DNA of 60,939 nt from Candidatus Thorarchaeota archaeon. GTDB lineage: Archaea; Asgardarchaeota; Thorarchaeia; Thorarchaeales; Thorarchaeaceae. This document shows positions 1 through 9,069 of this stretch, piece after piece. The DNA lies in contig JAEOSL010000009.1 in NCBI GenBank assembly GCA_016840385.1, positions 1-60,939 on the forward strand, given 5' to 3'. The first letter of the stretch is position 1. Every line of letters begins with the position of its first letter. The notes below the pieces were generated by a model. It saw only the letters and a program-made list of their open reading frames with translations, was not told the DNA's origin and ran no database searches. The position numbers and the translations under genes are program-made.

Positions 1-2608
1 TCAATGTAAGACCATTAGCAAGAGCTGCTCCTATTGTTTCACCCTCACTAAGTGATTGAGCGAGAAAAACAGAGAGCAAACCTGCTGGTTGGAAGTATAC
101 AGTTCGGGGTGCAGCAGTCACAGCAACTGCACCATGTTGCATAAGCATCAGAGGCATACCAGTCCCACCAAGAAGACACGCAGTCAAAATAACGAGGGGA
201 GACCCAATATTGTCTAGCTCTGCTTCCAGTTCATCGGATGAGATAATTACATGATTTGCAGCTTCTGCACTGAAAGCAACAGGATTGACCAGCTGATTTG
301 AGTCTGATGGGCTCTCACGAACAGCTAAGCTATCTTCGAACCCATAAGGAGCTTGGGCGTTTCTTAATGAGAAATATCCATGACCTGATGGTCTATCTGG
401 AGGGTCTCTCGGTAATAGTGTCAGAGTCCCATGAGTACTTAGAGTCCACAATCCAACCTGGGAACTAAGTTGTGAAAATACTTCGTTAACACCAACTTCC
501 TGCTCAATCACAAAACCAGCAGATGTAAGCGCTTCTGTTGTATTTTCCATCTGATTAAGCACATACTGATCTAGATTGTTATCGTTAACCATTGAACCAT
601 CTGTATAGGCATACATGCTAACAAGGGAAGTGTCTGCATTCTCAGCAGTAAGGAAGAGGTAGCGGTGTAATAGTCCTCGGTTAATGAGTATTGAAGCATC
701 ACTTGGATTTTCAGCAGGAATTCTACCCGGTTGAAAATCACATTGTAGAGACCTATCAAAGCTAATTGGTAGTAATGTAACTGGTGCAACAACCACAACC
801 GGCTGTGGATCTGTGGAGTTGTAAGCCCCACGTACAGTCAAGAAGGTTTCAAAATCATCTACGGATTGCATCATAGAGAATTTGTTAGGAATACGTTCAT
901 CGTACCACCCATTCTCTGCACGATTATCATATTTGTTGATAACATAGATATTGTCGATTTCAGGACCTATCAGATATGGAGCCCATGTTTCCTGTGCTCT
1001 TGTAGTTAGGTAGTTATCATTTCCACATAATGAAAAGATTGGACTTCCATGAACTGCAGCTGAATAAGCCGCAGGTCCAAAGAATTCATTATTGTCACCA
1101 GTAGGTACAGTGATTACGATATCAGGATTCTCAGATAATGTGACAATGCTGTTAGATACTGCAGTGTAGGTATTAAGAGTGGTAACAGCTGCGAGGGCAG
1201 ACAATTCAGTATCTAGTGTGGTAGTGTGAATATTAAGTGGATCAACGAGAACAACAGAGCTTATTCCAAGCCGATTTAATGCCCATCCAGTTTCTTCGGG
1301 AACTTGATTCACATCAACATATAGTAAGGGGATATTCATCAAAGAGGCAAGAACAGCCGCATTTGCTGCAGACTCCAAGTAGGCTTGAAGGTCAGTGGGA
1401 ATTTCCGAGATTTCCCATGAGAGTTCTATGTTATTTTGCTCTTCGGTGGCATCATCCCAAGCAGCGATAACGGTCCATTCCCCTACCATGGGATATGGAA
1501 GGTCAATAGATTCTTCTCCAGGACTCGCAAGAATGCTTCCAGCAGGACCCCACATGACCAGACGACCGATAGGATCAATAAGTGCGAGGTTGAGATCTGT
1601 GGCACCATTATCCCAGGATAGTGATACATTGAACCACTCAGCATCAGAGGGTATTGTAACAGTTTGTGAGAAACCTGGATGATAATCAACTTCGCAATCC
1701 AAAGCGGTTGTACCTGAAGAATATCTGGTGACGTTCATTGTCCATTCACCATCATTTGTAACAGGCATCCAGAAATTAAGTGGAACAGGTGATTCAACGT
1801 AACCAGTATGTCTTGAGAAATACATCTGATTGTACACGGAGTAGTCTACAATTGTTCCAGAAGGATCAATCAGCTCATGCGTGAATATCTCTGAACCAGT
1901 CCAATTGAATCGTCCCTCAATCCACCCAGCCCATGAGGGCGGTGTAAAGGTAATACTTGAAGGAGCAAGATTGCCAGATACACTTCCAGCGAATTCTGAA
2001 AGTTGTGTAGTTCTATCCTGAAATGTATGTGTGACACTCCCAGTAGTAGGAGTCCCACTAGCAAACGTATCCCTTGAGAGCGCAATGATTGCGCTATCGC
2101 TTGTTCGCCATTCGGAAACGGCAATTGTTGCAGCAATATCGGCCGAACTGGATCCGGATATTCGTGGATAGATTTTGGTTCCAATATCATACTGAAGATT
2201 GGCGAGGTCAGTTTCGGTATAGTCACCAATGGCCATCACTTGTGTCAAGCCACCATCGATATCAGTATACTCAACCCAATCTTCTAACAACCACTCTTCA
2301 CTCTCAGATCCTGATGTATAGATGAGGGGCGAGATATATTGAGTATCGTTGTGATTGAATACCGATGCTGGAATCGCCGACATATATGCAAAATCGTCAA
2401 TGTAAGAATTAGGATCTGGGGCAACAACTGCAAGTCTTCGTAGAGGAACTTGAGAAGAACTAGCACTCGGTGAGAAGAGGTTCATAGGGGATACTTCTTG
2501 TGAAGTAGAAACATTTTGCAATGTCCCTGACAGTAATGGAATCAATGTAGAGCCCATTAATAGGATTAGGAATATTGGCGTGAGAATCTTTCCGTTCCGA
2601 TAACTCAA
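1..2608 (-). CDS. Partial secreted clan CD (gingipain/caspase-like) peptidase candidate
   Basis: The frame is open from a TTG start at 2608 to the left edge, about 869 codons, so the C-terminus is missing. The TTG follows a GGAG ribosome-binding site and opens a signal peptide (positive SYRNGK, then a long hydrophobic stretch). Two beta-rich stretches in the middle resemble pre-peptidase or P-like domains. Late in the protein a Ser-Thr-His726-Gly motif precedes Leu-Thr-Ala-Cys811, the His-Gly and Ala-Cys pair typical of clan CD cysteine peptidases such as C25. Residues after Cys811 also fit a C25-like fold. The peptidase call is inference from these motifs. It is probably exported and surface-exposed; no partner is visible beside it. 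Confidence 0.6.
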   Translation of the reverse strand, partial: MSYRNGKILTPIFLILLMGSTLIPLLSGTLQNVSTSQEVSPMNLFSPSASSSQVPLRRLAVVAPDPNSYIDDFAYMSAIPASVFNHNDTQYISPLIYTSGSESEEWLLEDWVEYTDIDGGLTQVMAIGDYTETDLANLQYDIGTKIYPRISGSSSADIAATIAVSEWRTSDSAIIALSRDTFASGTPTTGSVTHTFQDRTTQLSEFAGSVSGNLAPSSITFTPPSWAGWIEGRFNWTGSEIFTHELIDPSGTIVDYSVYNQMYFSRHTGYVESPVPLNFWMPVTNDGEWTMNVTRYSSGTTALDCEVDYHPGFSQTVTIPSDAEWFNVSLSWDNGATDLNLALIDPIGRLVMWGPAGSILASPGEESIDLPYPMVGEWTVIAAWDDATEEQNNIELSWEISEIPTDLQAYLESAANAAVLASLMNIPLLYVDVNQVPEETGWALNRLGISSVVLVDPLNIHTTTLDTELSALAAVTTLNTYTAVSNSIVTLSENPDIVITVPTGDNNEFFGPAAYSAAVHGSPIFSLCGNDNYLTTRAQETWAPYLIGPEIDNIYVINKYDNRAENGWYDERIPNKFSMMQSVDDFETFLTVRGAYNSTDPQPVVVVAPVTLLPISFDRSLQCDFQPGRIPAENPSDASILINRGLLHRYLFLTAENADTSLVSMYAYTDGSMVNDNNLDQYVLNQMENTTEALTSAGFVIEQEVGVNEVFSQLSSQVGLWTLSTHGTLTLLPRDPPDRPSGHGYFSLRNAQAPYGFEDSLAVRESPSDSNQLVNPVAFSAEAANHVIISSDELEAELDNIGSPLVILTACLLGGTGMPLMLMQHGAVAVTAAPRTVYFQPAGLLSVFLAQSLSEGETIGAALANGLTL

Positions 2609-2734
2609 GTGAGGTTCACTCCATTGGAAGACACTCCGAAGTGGTAAACTTAGTAAATAGAGTTTTCCTGTTGAGAGCTAATACCCAAACTGTAGTCGGA
2701 AGCAAATCAGTTGAAGAATAGTCAGGGGATAGAT

Positions 2735-3595
2735 CTAACCAAGTATATCCCCAAGATTATCATCGGAAACTTCATTTTCTTCTGGAAGATTATCCCTTAG
2801 ATCGTCGATGACTTTTCTAAGTCTTCGTCGAGTAGCTTTGGGAACATCCCACATCTTCTGTTCGGCTCTGTCAAGAACTTCTCTTGATATGTCAAAAATA
2901 CCAGCAGCAAAGTAATTCGATGCAGCGTTCACAAACATCTCTGCGGCTCTCTTCTCATCACCGTTTGTTTCGGAGATATCTCCCAATAGTGATTGAGCAT
3001 CAGCCATGCCAGCTTTATCTTCCATCTCTTCATACATCTTCAAGGCTTTCTTGATAGTTGCTTTTGCTGCAACCCAATCCTCTTTGTCAACATGAGCTGC
3101 GCCCATATCCATAACAACACTTGCAATTCCTTGAGTATTATCGAGAGATTTGTATGCTCTCTGAGCTTTCTTGAAATGGGTCATTGCTTCGTCAAAGCTT
3201 CCATTTCCTAAACTAGCCAAAGCAAGTCCATAAACAGTATCAGCGGAACCACTCTTATTTGCTGCTTTATCAAAGAGTTTCATAGCAGATTCAAGAGAGG
3301 TTAATGCTTCATCCCATCGTTCCAGATTGATACTGGCGACACCTAGATTGTACATAGTATCACAAGCACCAGTTTCATCCTTGATATCTTTGTAAATCTT
3401 CAGAGCTTCTTCAAAGCATTTGTGAGCTTCTTGAAATTCAGCAACTGACATGTAGATATTGCCCACTGCATTGTATTTCTTTGCAGCGTCATCTTTTTCT
3501 CCGGCTTTCAGAGCTGCTGCTGCCTGTTCAATCAAATCGGCAGGGTTCATAACATCTATTTCATCAGTTACTGGTTCTTCAGTCATTAGGCTCAC
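2735..3595 (-). CDS. TPR repeat protein
   Basis: A 286-residue soluble protein made mostly of tandem 34-40 residue helical hairpins with TPR signatures (for example YNLGVA and YGLALASLG with regular Ala/Gly/Tyr positions), roughly residues 20-240. It ends in a charged Arg/Lys stretch and an acidic tail. TPR proteins are protein-interaction scaffolds; the partner is not known. It lies 59 bp downstream of a small GTPase gene on the same strand, so the two are probably cotranscribed. That suggests the scaffold works with the GTPase, which is inference from context. Confidence is high for the fold and low for the role. Confidence 0.8.
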   Translation of the reverse strand: MSLMTEEPVTDEIDVMNPADLIEQAAAALKAGEKDDAAKKYNAVGNIYMSVAEFQEAHKCFEEALKIYKDIKDETGACDTMYNLGVASINLERWDEALTSLESAMKLFDKAANKSGSADTVYGLALASLGNGSFDEAMTHFKKAQRAYKSLDNTQGIASVVMDMGAAHVDKEDWVAAKATIKKALKMYEEMEDKAGMADAQSLLGDISETNGDEKRAAEMFVNAASNYFAAGIFDISREVLDRAEQKMWDVPKATRRRLRKVIDDLRDNLPEENEVSDDNLGDILG

Positions 3596-3654
3596 CTAGA
3601 CATTATCAATCGGTGCAGCCTATATTGCTTTTGATTCTTTCTAAAGAAACAACT

Positions 3655-4356
3655 TCATTTGCGCATGATGGTTACAGGGTTCTCTAGGATAGTTCGAACA
3701 GCATCTTTCACTACAAACTGCTCATCACCCACTTGAACCTCAAGGAGTTTTCTCAACTCGAAGCGACGTAGATAACCTACCGCCTGTTCTCGTTCAAGAT
3801 TGAGATCCTTTGTCAATCTGCTTAGACCATCTTTTACGCCGTTGTATTCAGCAAACTTCCTAAAAACGGAGCTCCACTGCATCATAACAAGATATAGCAG
3901 AGTTCTCAACATGCTGTCAACATTCTCACCTGTCTTTGCAGATACTGGAAATACAGGTAAACCAGCAAGGAAACGCAAATTCTTTCTCAGTTGATCGACC
4001 GGACGAGATTTAGAATCATCTTGCTTATTCGCAGCAACAACACAAGGCACACCAGGTAAGAAGAAGGCAATTTCACGGAAGAATAGTTTGGCTCGCTTAT
4101 CGGATTCAGGATCTACTGAATCAACAACGAAAATGATACCATCAGCTCCTTCGCTGAGAATCTTTCTCATTGTCCTGAATCTAAGGAGACCAGGAGTACC
4201 AAACATGAAGACATTCATTCCATCCACATTTGCAAGACCATGATCCATCGCTATTGTAGTACCTCGACGCTCGATATTGATACAAGCTCCGTTGGTAATG
4301 TGATGAATCATCTGACTTTTCCCGGCTTCATATGGACCTGTTACAACAATTTTCAT
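3655..4356 (-). CDS. COG2229-type small GTPase with C-terminal wHTH-like region
   Basis: A 233-residue GTPase. The P-loop is GPYEAGKS at 7-14, switch I contains TTIAMDHG, the G3 motif is GTPG at 53-56, G4 is NKQD at 110-113 and G5 is SAK at 139-141. Having Gly instead of Asp in G3, with TTxAMDxG, is characteristic of the COG2229/MglA-like group, so it is not damage. The last 80 residues look like a small winged-helix or mixed alpha/beta module. It heads a probable two-gene operon with the TPR protein. Likely a cytosolic signalling or membrane-recruitment GTPase. There is no lipidation motif at the C-terminus. Confidence 0.85.
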   Translation of the reverse strand: MKIVVTGPYEAGKSQMIHHITNGACINIERRGTTIAMDHGLANVDGMNVFMFGTPGLLRFRTMRKILSEGADGIIFVVDSVDPESDKRAKLFFREIAFFLPGVPCVVAANKQDDSKSRPVDQLRKNLRFLAGLPVFPVSAKTGENVDSMLRTLLYLVMMQWSSVFRKFAEYNGVKDGLSRLTKDLNLEREQAVGYLRRFELRKLLEVQVGDEQFVVKDAVRTILENPVTIMRK

Positions 4357-4518
4357 TCCTCAACACCCATATCCATAGCTTGGTCTGCATTTTTTGTTAA
4401 CGTATGGGTGTTAAATGGTTTGTCGTGATTAATCCTCATCTATTCATAATGCGCAATTTAGTGGCGCTTTTTAATACTGGGAGTGAATTTTGATAAAACT
4501 AAAAATAAGTAGAGACCG

Positions 4519-4533
4519 GCTGCTCGCAGCAGC
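4519..4533 (-). other. Hairpin downstream of selD
   Basis: A perfect six-base stem (GCTGCT/AGCAGC) with a GCG loop lies about 40 bases beyond the selD stop on the minus strand, followed by an AT-rich stretch. It could be a transcript-end structure or an extra part of the selD 3' UTR. No long T tract follows immediately, so calling it a terminator would be weak. Confidence 0.35.
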
Positions 4534-4542
4534 AAACCTCCA

Positions 4543-4568
4543 ATACCCGTCCATATGGTTTCGGGTAT
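4543..4568 (-). promoter_or_regulatory. Candidate archaeal SECIS element in selD 3' UTR
   Basis: Directly after the selD stop codon the minus strand forms a stem ATACCC(G)/(C)GGGTAT enclosing GAA on the 5' side, a CC-ATAT-GG apex, and an A on the 3' side. Archaeal SECIS elements are known to lie in the 3' UTR and to carry a GAA/A asymmetric internal loop below a short GC-rich helix and apical loop. The position and the GAA/A arrangement fit. The apical helix here is only two GC pairs, which is shorter than usual, so this is a candidate and not a firm call. Confidence 0.45.
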
Positions 4569-4570
4569 CT

Positions 4571-5602
4571 TCACGGGAATTCGGTCTCGATAAACTGAAC
4601 ATCTTGTGCTAATGAGGCACAAGGTGATCCATTGGATTTCATGACTTTTCCAACAGTCCAACAGGGCAGACCATTGTCCGCCAGTAGTTTCTTGAATAAT
4701 TCAACTTTGGTCGAATCCATGAAAGCTAGTATACCTCCAGCGGTTTCGGCACCAAAGCCAGATGCAAGCTTGTGACCAAAGAACTCTGCGAGCTCGAGAG
4801 AACCTTTGATTACGGGCATTCTGTCAATAACTACATGAACACCACTTAGTTCACTCACATTGTTAGCATGACCAAGAAGTCCAAATCCGGTAATATCTGT
4901 CGCAGCAGACACTCCAACCTTGTTCATTGCTTGTGCAACTTCAAGATTGCTTTTTGTCATTATTCGAACAGCTATATCCTGTATCTCAAGTAGAGATTGT
5001 TCATCAAACTTGGCCAGCAGTGCATCACGCTTCTCATCTTTTAGATCCCTATAGGATCTCATTGCTGGTTGGACGCCTAGCGGTTTAGTGAGAACTGCAA
5101 CATCTCCAGGTTTTGCTCCACTCGAATACACAATGTTTCGAGGGTGGGTTACCCCAAGAGCTATACCACCAAATACGGGACAGGGGTTATGGATGGTCTG
5201 ACCACCCGCAAGTTTAGACCCAAGGTCCTCCATGAAGCAACTCATTCCTTTGAGTACTCCGACAACGATTTCCTCTGGCATATACTTGGGATAAGCAAGA
5301 AATGCCTGAAGGGATACGATATCAGTCGCCCCCATTGAGAATACATCGTTTGTAGCATTACAAGCAACGATTTCTCCTTGAATATGGGGATCATCATGAA
5401 TTGGTGTGAAGATGTCAACATTTTCTACAACTGCTATATCATCATTAACGATGCGGACCACAGCATCATCACCAATATCTTCACTTTGAGAATCCTCAGC
5501 GAGAAGACCAGCAGTAGTGAGAAGTCTTGTAAGATCACTCTGTTTGACTTTACAGCTTCAGCCATGAGTTGTTACCATTGCAGTCAATCGTATATCAGGC
5601 AC
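4571..5602 (-). CDS. selD: Selenophosphate synthetase with in-frame TGA selenocysteine
   Basis: SelD makes selenophosphate from selenide and ATP for selenocysteine synthesis. Residues after about 60 match SelD, including the NDVFSMG segment, ALVAGGxxI-like GGQTI and TDITGFGLLGH. A conventional start would be at 5461, but this loses the catalytic N-terminus. Upstream the frame continues through a TGA at 5558-5560 to a GTG at 5602 preceded by AGGAGG. The recovered N-terminus reads IRLT, then HG-U-SCKV, aligning with the family HG(C/U)GCK active-site motif, with TGA at the catalytic Cys/Sec position and the conserved Lys intact. Total 343 residues, normal for the family. It is divergent from rtcB. 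Confidence 0.93.
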
Positions 5603-5749
5603 TTGGTGACATTTCCTCCTGGTTACTTTGTGGGTTGATTAACCCCAGACCTAGTTCACCCTATCATGATAATAAATCTCTAGGTTGACACTTCATAAGC
5701 CTTATAGCGAGTGCAGCAAGATGTTGCGAAACACGAGGAAGTGAGTAAG
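5603..5749. promoter_or_regulatory. Divergent selD/rtcB intergenic region
   Basis: About 145 bases separate the divergent selD and rtcB starts. The selD ribosome-binding site AGGAGG is at 5615-5620. An AT-rich CATAAGCCTTATAG stretch near 5693-5707 could be the rtcB core promoter. No operator-like repeat was seen. Confidence 0.3.
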
Positions 5750-7195
5750 ATGGACATCGAGAAGGTTTCAGATAACGTGTATGAGATATCGCAGGCAACT
5801 CAGCAATGTATGAAGGTACCAGTGAGGATCTATGCTTCAGATGGATTAGTTAAGAAAATGAAGCAGGATGCAACCTTCAAACAAGCAACCAATGCTGCAT
5901 GTCTCCCAGGAATATACAAGCACAGTATTGTGCTCCCCGATGGACATCAGGGATACGGATTTCCAATTGGTGGAGTTGCTGCAACCGATTATGAAAATGG
6001 AGTCATATCGCCAGGCGGAGTAGGATATGACATCAACTGTGGTGTAAGAGTTCTGAGAACTAATCTTGACGAAGGTGATGTCCGTCCAAAAGTAAGGCAA
6101 CTCATCGACCAACTCTTTGCAGATGTACCAACGGGTGTTGGAAAACAAGGGAAAATCAACTTACGAACCCATAGCGGTGTCGATGAAGTTCTAGCAGACG
6201 GTGCCAAGTGGGCAGTCGAGGAAGGATACGGATGGGATGAAGACCTCGACCATCAAGAAGCAAACGGTAGACTAGACATTGCTAATCCAGCTGATGTTCC
6301 TGGTACTGCAAAAGAGAGAGGTCTCAAACAGAGCGGCACTCTTGGTTCTGGAAACCACTTCTTAGAGATCCAACTTGTTGACGAAATTTACAATGAAGAA
6401 GCAGCTAAGATTATGGGCATCACAAGAAAAGGACAGGTGATGGTCATGATTCACAGTGGTTCTCGAGGTCTCGGACATCAAGTTTGTTCTGAATATATTC
6501 GAAAAATGACTCAGGCAATGCGTAAGTACAATATTGAAGTTCCAGACCGCGAACTCTGTTGTGCTCCAACAACAACACCAGAAGGTCAAGCATACTTGGG
6601 AGCAATGAGTGCAGCTGCGAACTATGCATTTGCAAATAGACAAGTTATGATGCACTGGACCAGAGAAGCATTCGGTAAAATCATGGGCCAGTCGCCTGAA
6701 GACCTTGATATGGGTCTCATTTACGATGTTGCTCATAATATAGGCAAAGTGGAAGAACACGATATTGATGGAAAGAGAAGGAAAGTCGTGGTCCACAGAA
6801 AGGGAGCAACCCGTGCATTTCCAGCTGGACATCCAGATATTCCCAGCAAGTACCGGGATATTGGACAACCCGTCATTATTCCAGGAACAATGGGAACTGC
6901 ATCATACATCCTTCTAGGTAATGAGAAAAGTATGGACCTTTCATTTGGTTCTACTGCACATGGTGCAGGCAGATTCATGAGCAGATCCCGAGCAAAGAAA
7001 CAGTTCTTTGGAAAAGAGGTCCAGGACAAGCTTGCTAGTGAAGGGATACTCGTAAGAGCTACAAAGGGTATTGTGATTGCAGAAGAAGCACCGGGAGCTT
7101 ACAAGGATGTAGACGAGGTAGTCAGGGTATCAGATGCTGTCGGAATCGCTACCAAGGCTGTCAGATTGAGACCCATCGGTGTCATCAAGGGATGA
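5750..7195 (+). CDS. rtcB: RNA ligase RtcB
   Basis: RtcB joins RNA 2',3'-cyclic phosphate (or 3'-phosphate) and 5'-OH ends using GTP and Mn2+; in archaea it ligates tRNA exons after intron removal. Family signatures are present in order: LPDGHQGYGFPIGGV, GGVGYDINCGVR with the metal-binding Cys, GSGNHFLE, IHSGSRGLGHQ, and near the end GSTAHGAGR with the guanylylated His. It is full length (481 residues) and no intein interrupts the usual insertion points. I chose the ATG at 5750; an upstream GTG in frame at 5711 would add 13 poorly conserved residues. Its last 66 bases overlap the convergent transporter gene. Confidence 0.97.
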   Translation: MDIEKVSDNVYEISQATQQCMKVPVRIYASDGLVKKMKQDATFKQATNAACLPGIYKHSIVLPDGHQGYGFPIGGVAATDYENGVISPGGVGYDINCGVRVLRTNLDEGDVRPKVRQLIDQLFADVPTGVGKQGKINLRTHSGVDEVLADGAKWAVEEGYGWDEDLDHQEANGRLDIANPADVPGTAKERGLKQSGTLGSGNHFLEIQLVDEIYNEEAAKIMGITRKGQVMVMIHSGSRGLGHQVCSEYIRKMTQAMRKYNIEVPDRELCCAPTTTPEGQAYLGAMSAAANYAFANRQVMMHWTREAFGKIMGQSPEDLDMGLIYDVAHNIGKVEEHDIDGKRRKVVVHRKGATRAFPAGHPDIPSKYRDIGQPVIIPGTMGTASYILLGNEKSMDLSFGSTAHGAGRFMSRSRAKKQFFGKEVQDKLASEGILVRATKGIVIAEEAPGAYKDVDEVVRVSDAVGIATKAVRLRPIGVIKG

Positions 7196-8113
7196 GCCTA
7201 GTTCTCGTTCTTTACTTACAATATCTGCTAAGACAACAGCAACACCCAACAGAATAATGAAAAATCCAATCCAGACAAGTGGAGCAGGATAGAGCATGAA
7301 TATGAATGCTCCAAGGAGTGTTGCGCCGATAGGTTCCCCGAGAACTGCTGCGGACACCACATATGCTGGCACTTTAGTGAGTAGATAGTTATTGACTGAA
7401 TGTCCTAAGACAGTGGGGAAAATCGCCAATCCAATGAATATCAAAATTTCAGTTGGGTCGAAGACCAAGACATCAAAACCAAACGGCACACAGAGGACGA
7501 GAGTAGTGATTGCTGCGAAAAGGTAGACGATAGATGTGTAGATTGTTATTGGCATTCCTTTGGCGAATTTTCTTCCTCCAATGAAGTAGATTGCAAGGAA
7601 GACAGCACCAGATAGAGCTAGTAGATCCCCACTTAGAGCACCAAAGTCAATTCCACCATAGTCCACCCAAACGAGAAAAATAGCTCCACTTACTGCCACT
7701 AGGATACCAGCCCAAGAGCGTCTACGAAGTGATTCTCCTAGGAAGATAGTGGAAAAAATTGCAGTGAAGATAGGAGATGAGTCCACAAGAACCACACTAG
7801 CAGCTATTGAGGTCATCTCTAATGATTGAAACCATGTAGAGAAATGTAGAGATAGAACAACACCGATGCCAGCTAACCAATGCAGATTATTACGCACCTT
7901 AGGCGTTCGAAGGGCAGAGAGGTCACCTCGTGCTGCACCAATAACTGCCATGAATATTGCACCATAGAGTGTTCTCCAGAATACTTTGACCAGTGAGGGA
8001 GATGTACTAGCAATAATGAGAATACTGGCACTGGAAACCATTGAAACCGATAAAACAAGAAGTAGGACCACCTTGAGTTTACTCGTTGACTCATCGATAA
8101 TCGAGGTACTCAT
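7130..8113 (-). CDS. EamA/DMT-family transporter
   Basis: A roughly 327-residue membrane protein with about ten hydrophobic helices arranged as two EamA halves, including the LVDSSPIFTAIFSTIFLGE and LGEPIGATLLGAFI signatures of drug/metabolite transporters. Substrate unknown. The ATG at 8113 is preceded by GGAGGAG and overlaps the TAA of the upstream gene as TAATG, so translational coupling is likely. The last 25 residues are a Ser/Asp-rich soluble tail whose DNA lies antisense to the conserved C-terminus of rtcB. Confidence 0.9.
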   Translation of the reverse strand: MSTSIIDESTSKLKVVLLLVLSVSMVSSASILIIASTSPSLVKVFWRTLYGAIFMAVIGAARGDLSALRTPKVRNNLHWLAGIGVVLSLHFSTWFQSLEMTSIAASVVLVDSSPIFTAIFSTIFLGESLRRRSWAGILVAVSGAIFLVWVDYGGIDFGALSGDLLALSGAVFLAIYFIGGRKFAKGMPITIYTSIVYLFAAITTLVLCVPFGFDVLVFDPTEILIFIGLAIFPTVLGHSVNNYLLTKVPAYVVSAAVLGEPIGATLLGAFIFMLYPAPLVWIGFFIILLGVAVVLADIVSKERELGSSLDDTDGSQSDSLGSDSDSI

Positions 8114-8610
8114 TATTCTCCTCCACTGATTATACTTCCACACTCAACACAATGAATCTTATCTTCGATAACTTCTGCAACTTGACTATCACAATCAGCA
8201 CATTTCAAAACAAGTAGACTATCCAAATTGAGACCGCGCAATATTCGATCAACATCATCCAAGGAATCATAGACGAATAGAACTTTACCAGGAGCTCCCT
8301 TAACCATCTTTGAGAGCTTTTCAATATCTCCATTATAGAATAGAAGAAGAGGTTTCATCGATTCTATAGAGAGCATTAGCTCCATTCCAACTCCAAGAGA
8401 CGGATTGGAAATCTCAGCAATCACAAGATCACTTTTCATTACATTTTCTACATCGCGCTGGTATATTACGTGTGGTGTAGCAGGTCCTAAGAATTGAGGT
8501 GCAAAAACTGCGATTCCTTTGTCCTCTAATGCTTTGATTACCACTGTGCAAAAGTCATCCTTTCGGAGACCACTATGAATTATCGGAGCAGAAAGATAAG
8601 CTAGAACCAT
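8113..8610 (-). CDS. Nucleoside 2-deoxyribosyltransferase-like protein with zinc ribbon
   Basis: About 165 residues. The N-terminal 120 residues have the deoxyribosyltransferase-like Rossmann pattern: AYLSAPI at the start, a central FAPQFLGP, and DLVIAEISNPSLGVGMEL with the family Glu that acts as nucleophile. The C-terminus carries a four-cysteine ribbon, CADC then CVEC. The start at 8610 follows GAGG at proper spacing; an in-frame ATG at 8652 would add 14 residues overlapping the upstream gene. The enzyme class is inferred from the fold pattern; substrate unknown. It sits in an operon between the OB-fold gene and the DMT transporter. Confidence 0.65.
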   Translation of the reverse strand: MVLAYLSAPIIHSGLRKDDFCTVVIKALEDKGIAVFAPQFLGPATPHVIYQRDVENVMKSDLVIAEISNPSLGVGMELMLSIESMKPLLLFYNGDIEKLSKMVKGAPGKVLFVYDSLDDVDRILRGLNLDSLLVLKCADCDSQVAEVIEDKIHCVECGSIISGGE

Positions 8611-8641
8611 ACCGATTCGCCTCGAGTGTAAGAAAAGATGA

Positions 8642-9013
8642 TTATTCTTCAATTGCGGTTTTCGATTCAGAAAGAGCGCCGAGTTCTGTTATTGAGAGTA
8701 CGGATCCATCATCTTCCATTATTTCATATTTTCCAGAACGACCAAGAGAGAGTTGAACCACTCCACGCCATTCTTTGGCCCAACCATCTTCGATCTTAAT
8801 GACCATCCCTGCAGATAGGTCAGTACCTTCGTTGAATCCCCATAAGGAAAGAATAGAAGAACCCGAATCATCAGCAATAAGGACCTCTTTCAACATGGTT
8901 TTTCTCCCAGCTCTTGTCTTGACGATTTTTGCTGGAGCAATTGATACTATACGAACAAGAAGATCGTTTACATTCTTACCAGGTTCAACTTCTGCTATCT
9001 TCAAGGCTATCAC
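8642..9013 (-). CDS. OB-fold single-strand nucleic acid-binding protein (RPA/SOSS-B-like)
   Basis: A 123-residue single OB-fold protein from a GTG start. Its order of strands, with KEVLIADDSGSSILSLWG followed by a GMVIKIEDGWAKEW segment and VVQLSLGRSGK, matches short archaeal RPA/hSSB1-type single-stranded DNA-binding proteins. It has an acidic C-terminal tail. It leads a three-gene minus-strand operon with the deoxyribosyltransferase-like gene and the transporter. Binding to DNA versus RNA cannot be decided from sequence. Confidence 0.75.
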   Translation of the reverse strand: MIALKIAEVEPGKNVNDLLVRIVSIAPAKIVKTRAGRKTMLKEVLIADDSGSSILSLWGFNEGTDLSAGMVIKIEDGWAKEWRGVVQLSLGRSGKYEIMEDDGSVLSITELGALSESKTAIEE

Positions 9014-9069
9014 TCACTGATTATTCATGTTCAAACCTACAAATCAGTGTTCCGCAAGGTAAGAAATAC

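Noticed and set aside
4571..5461. SelD starting at 5461 as a normal 296-residue protein
   Set aside because: This start removes the glycine-rich N-terminal active-site region. The frame continues upstream with recognisable SelD sequence once the TGA is read as selenocysteine.
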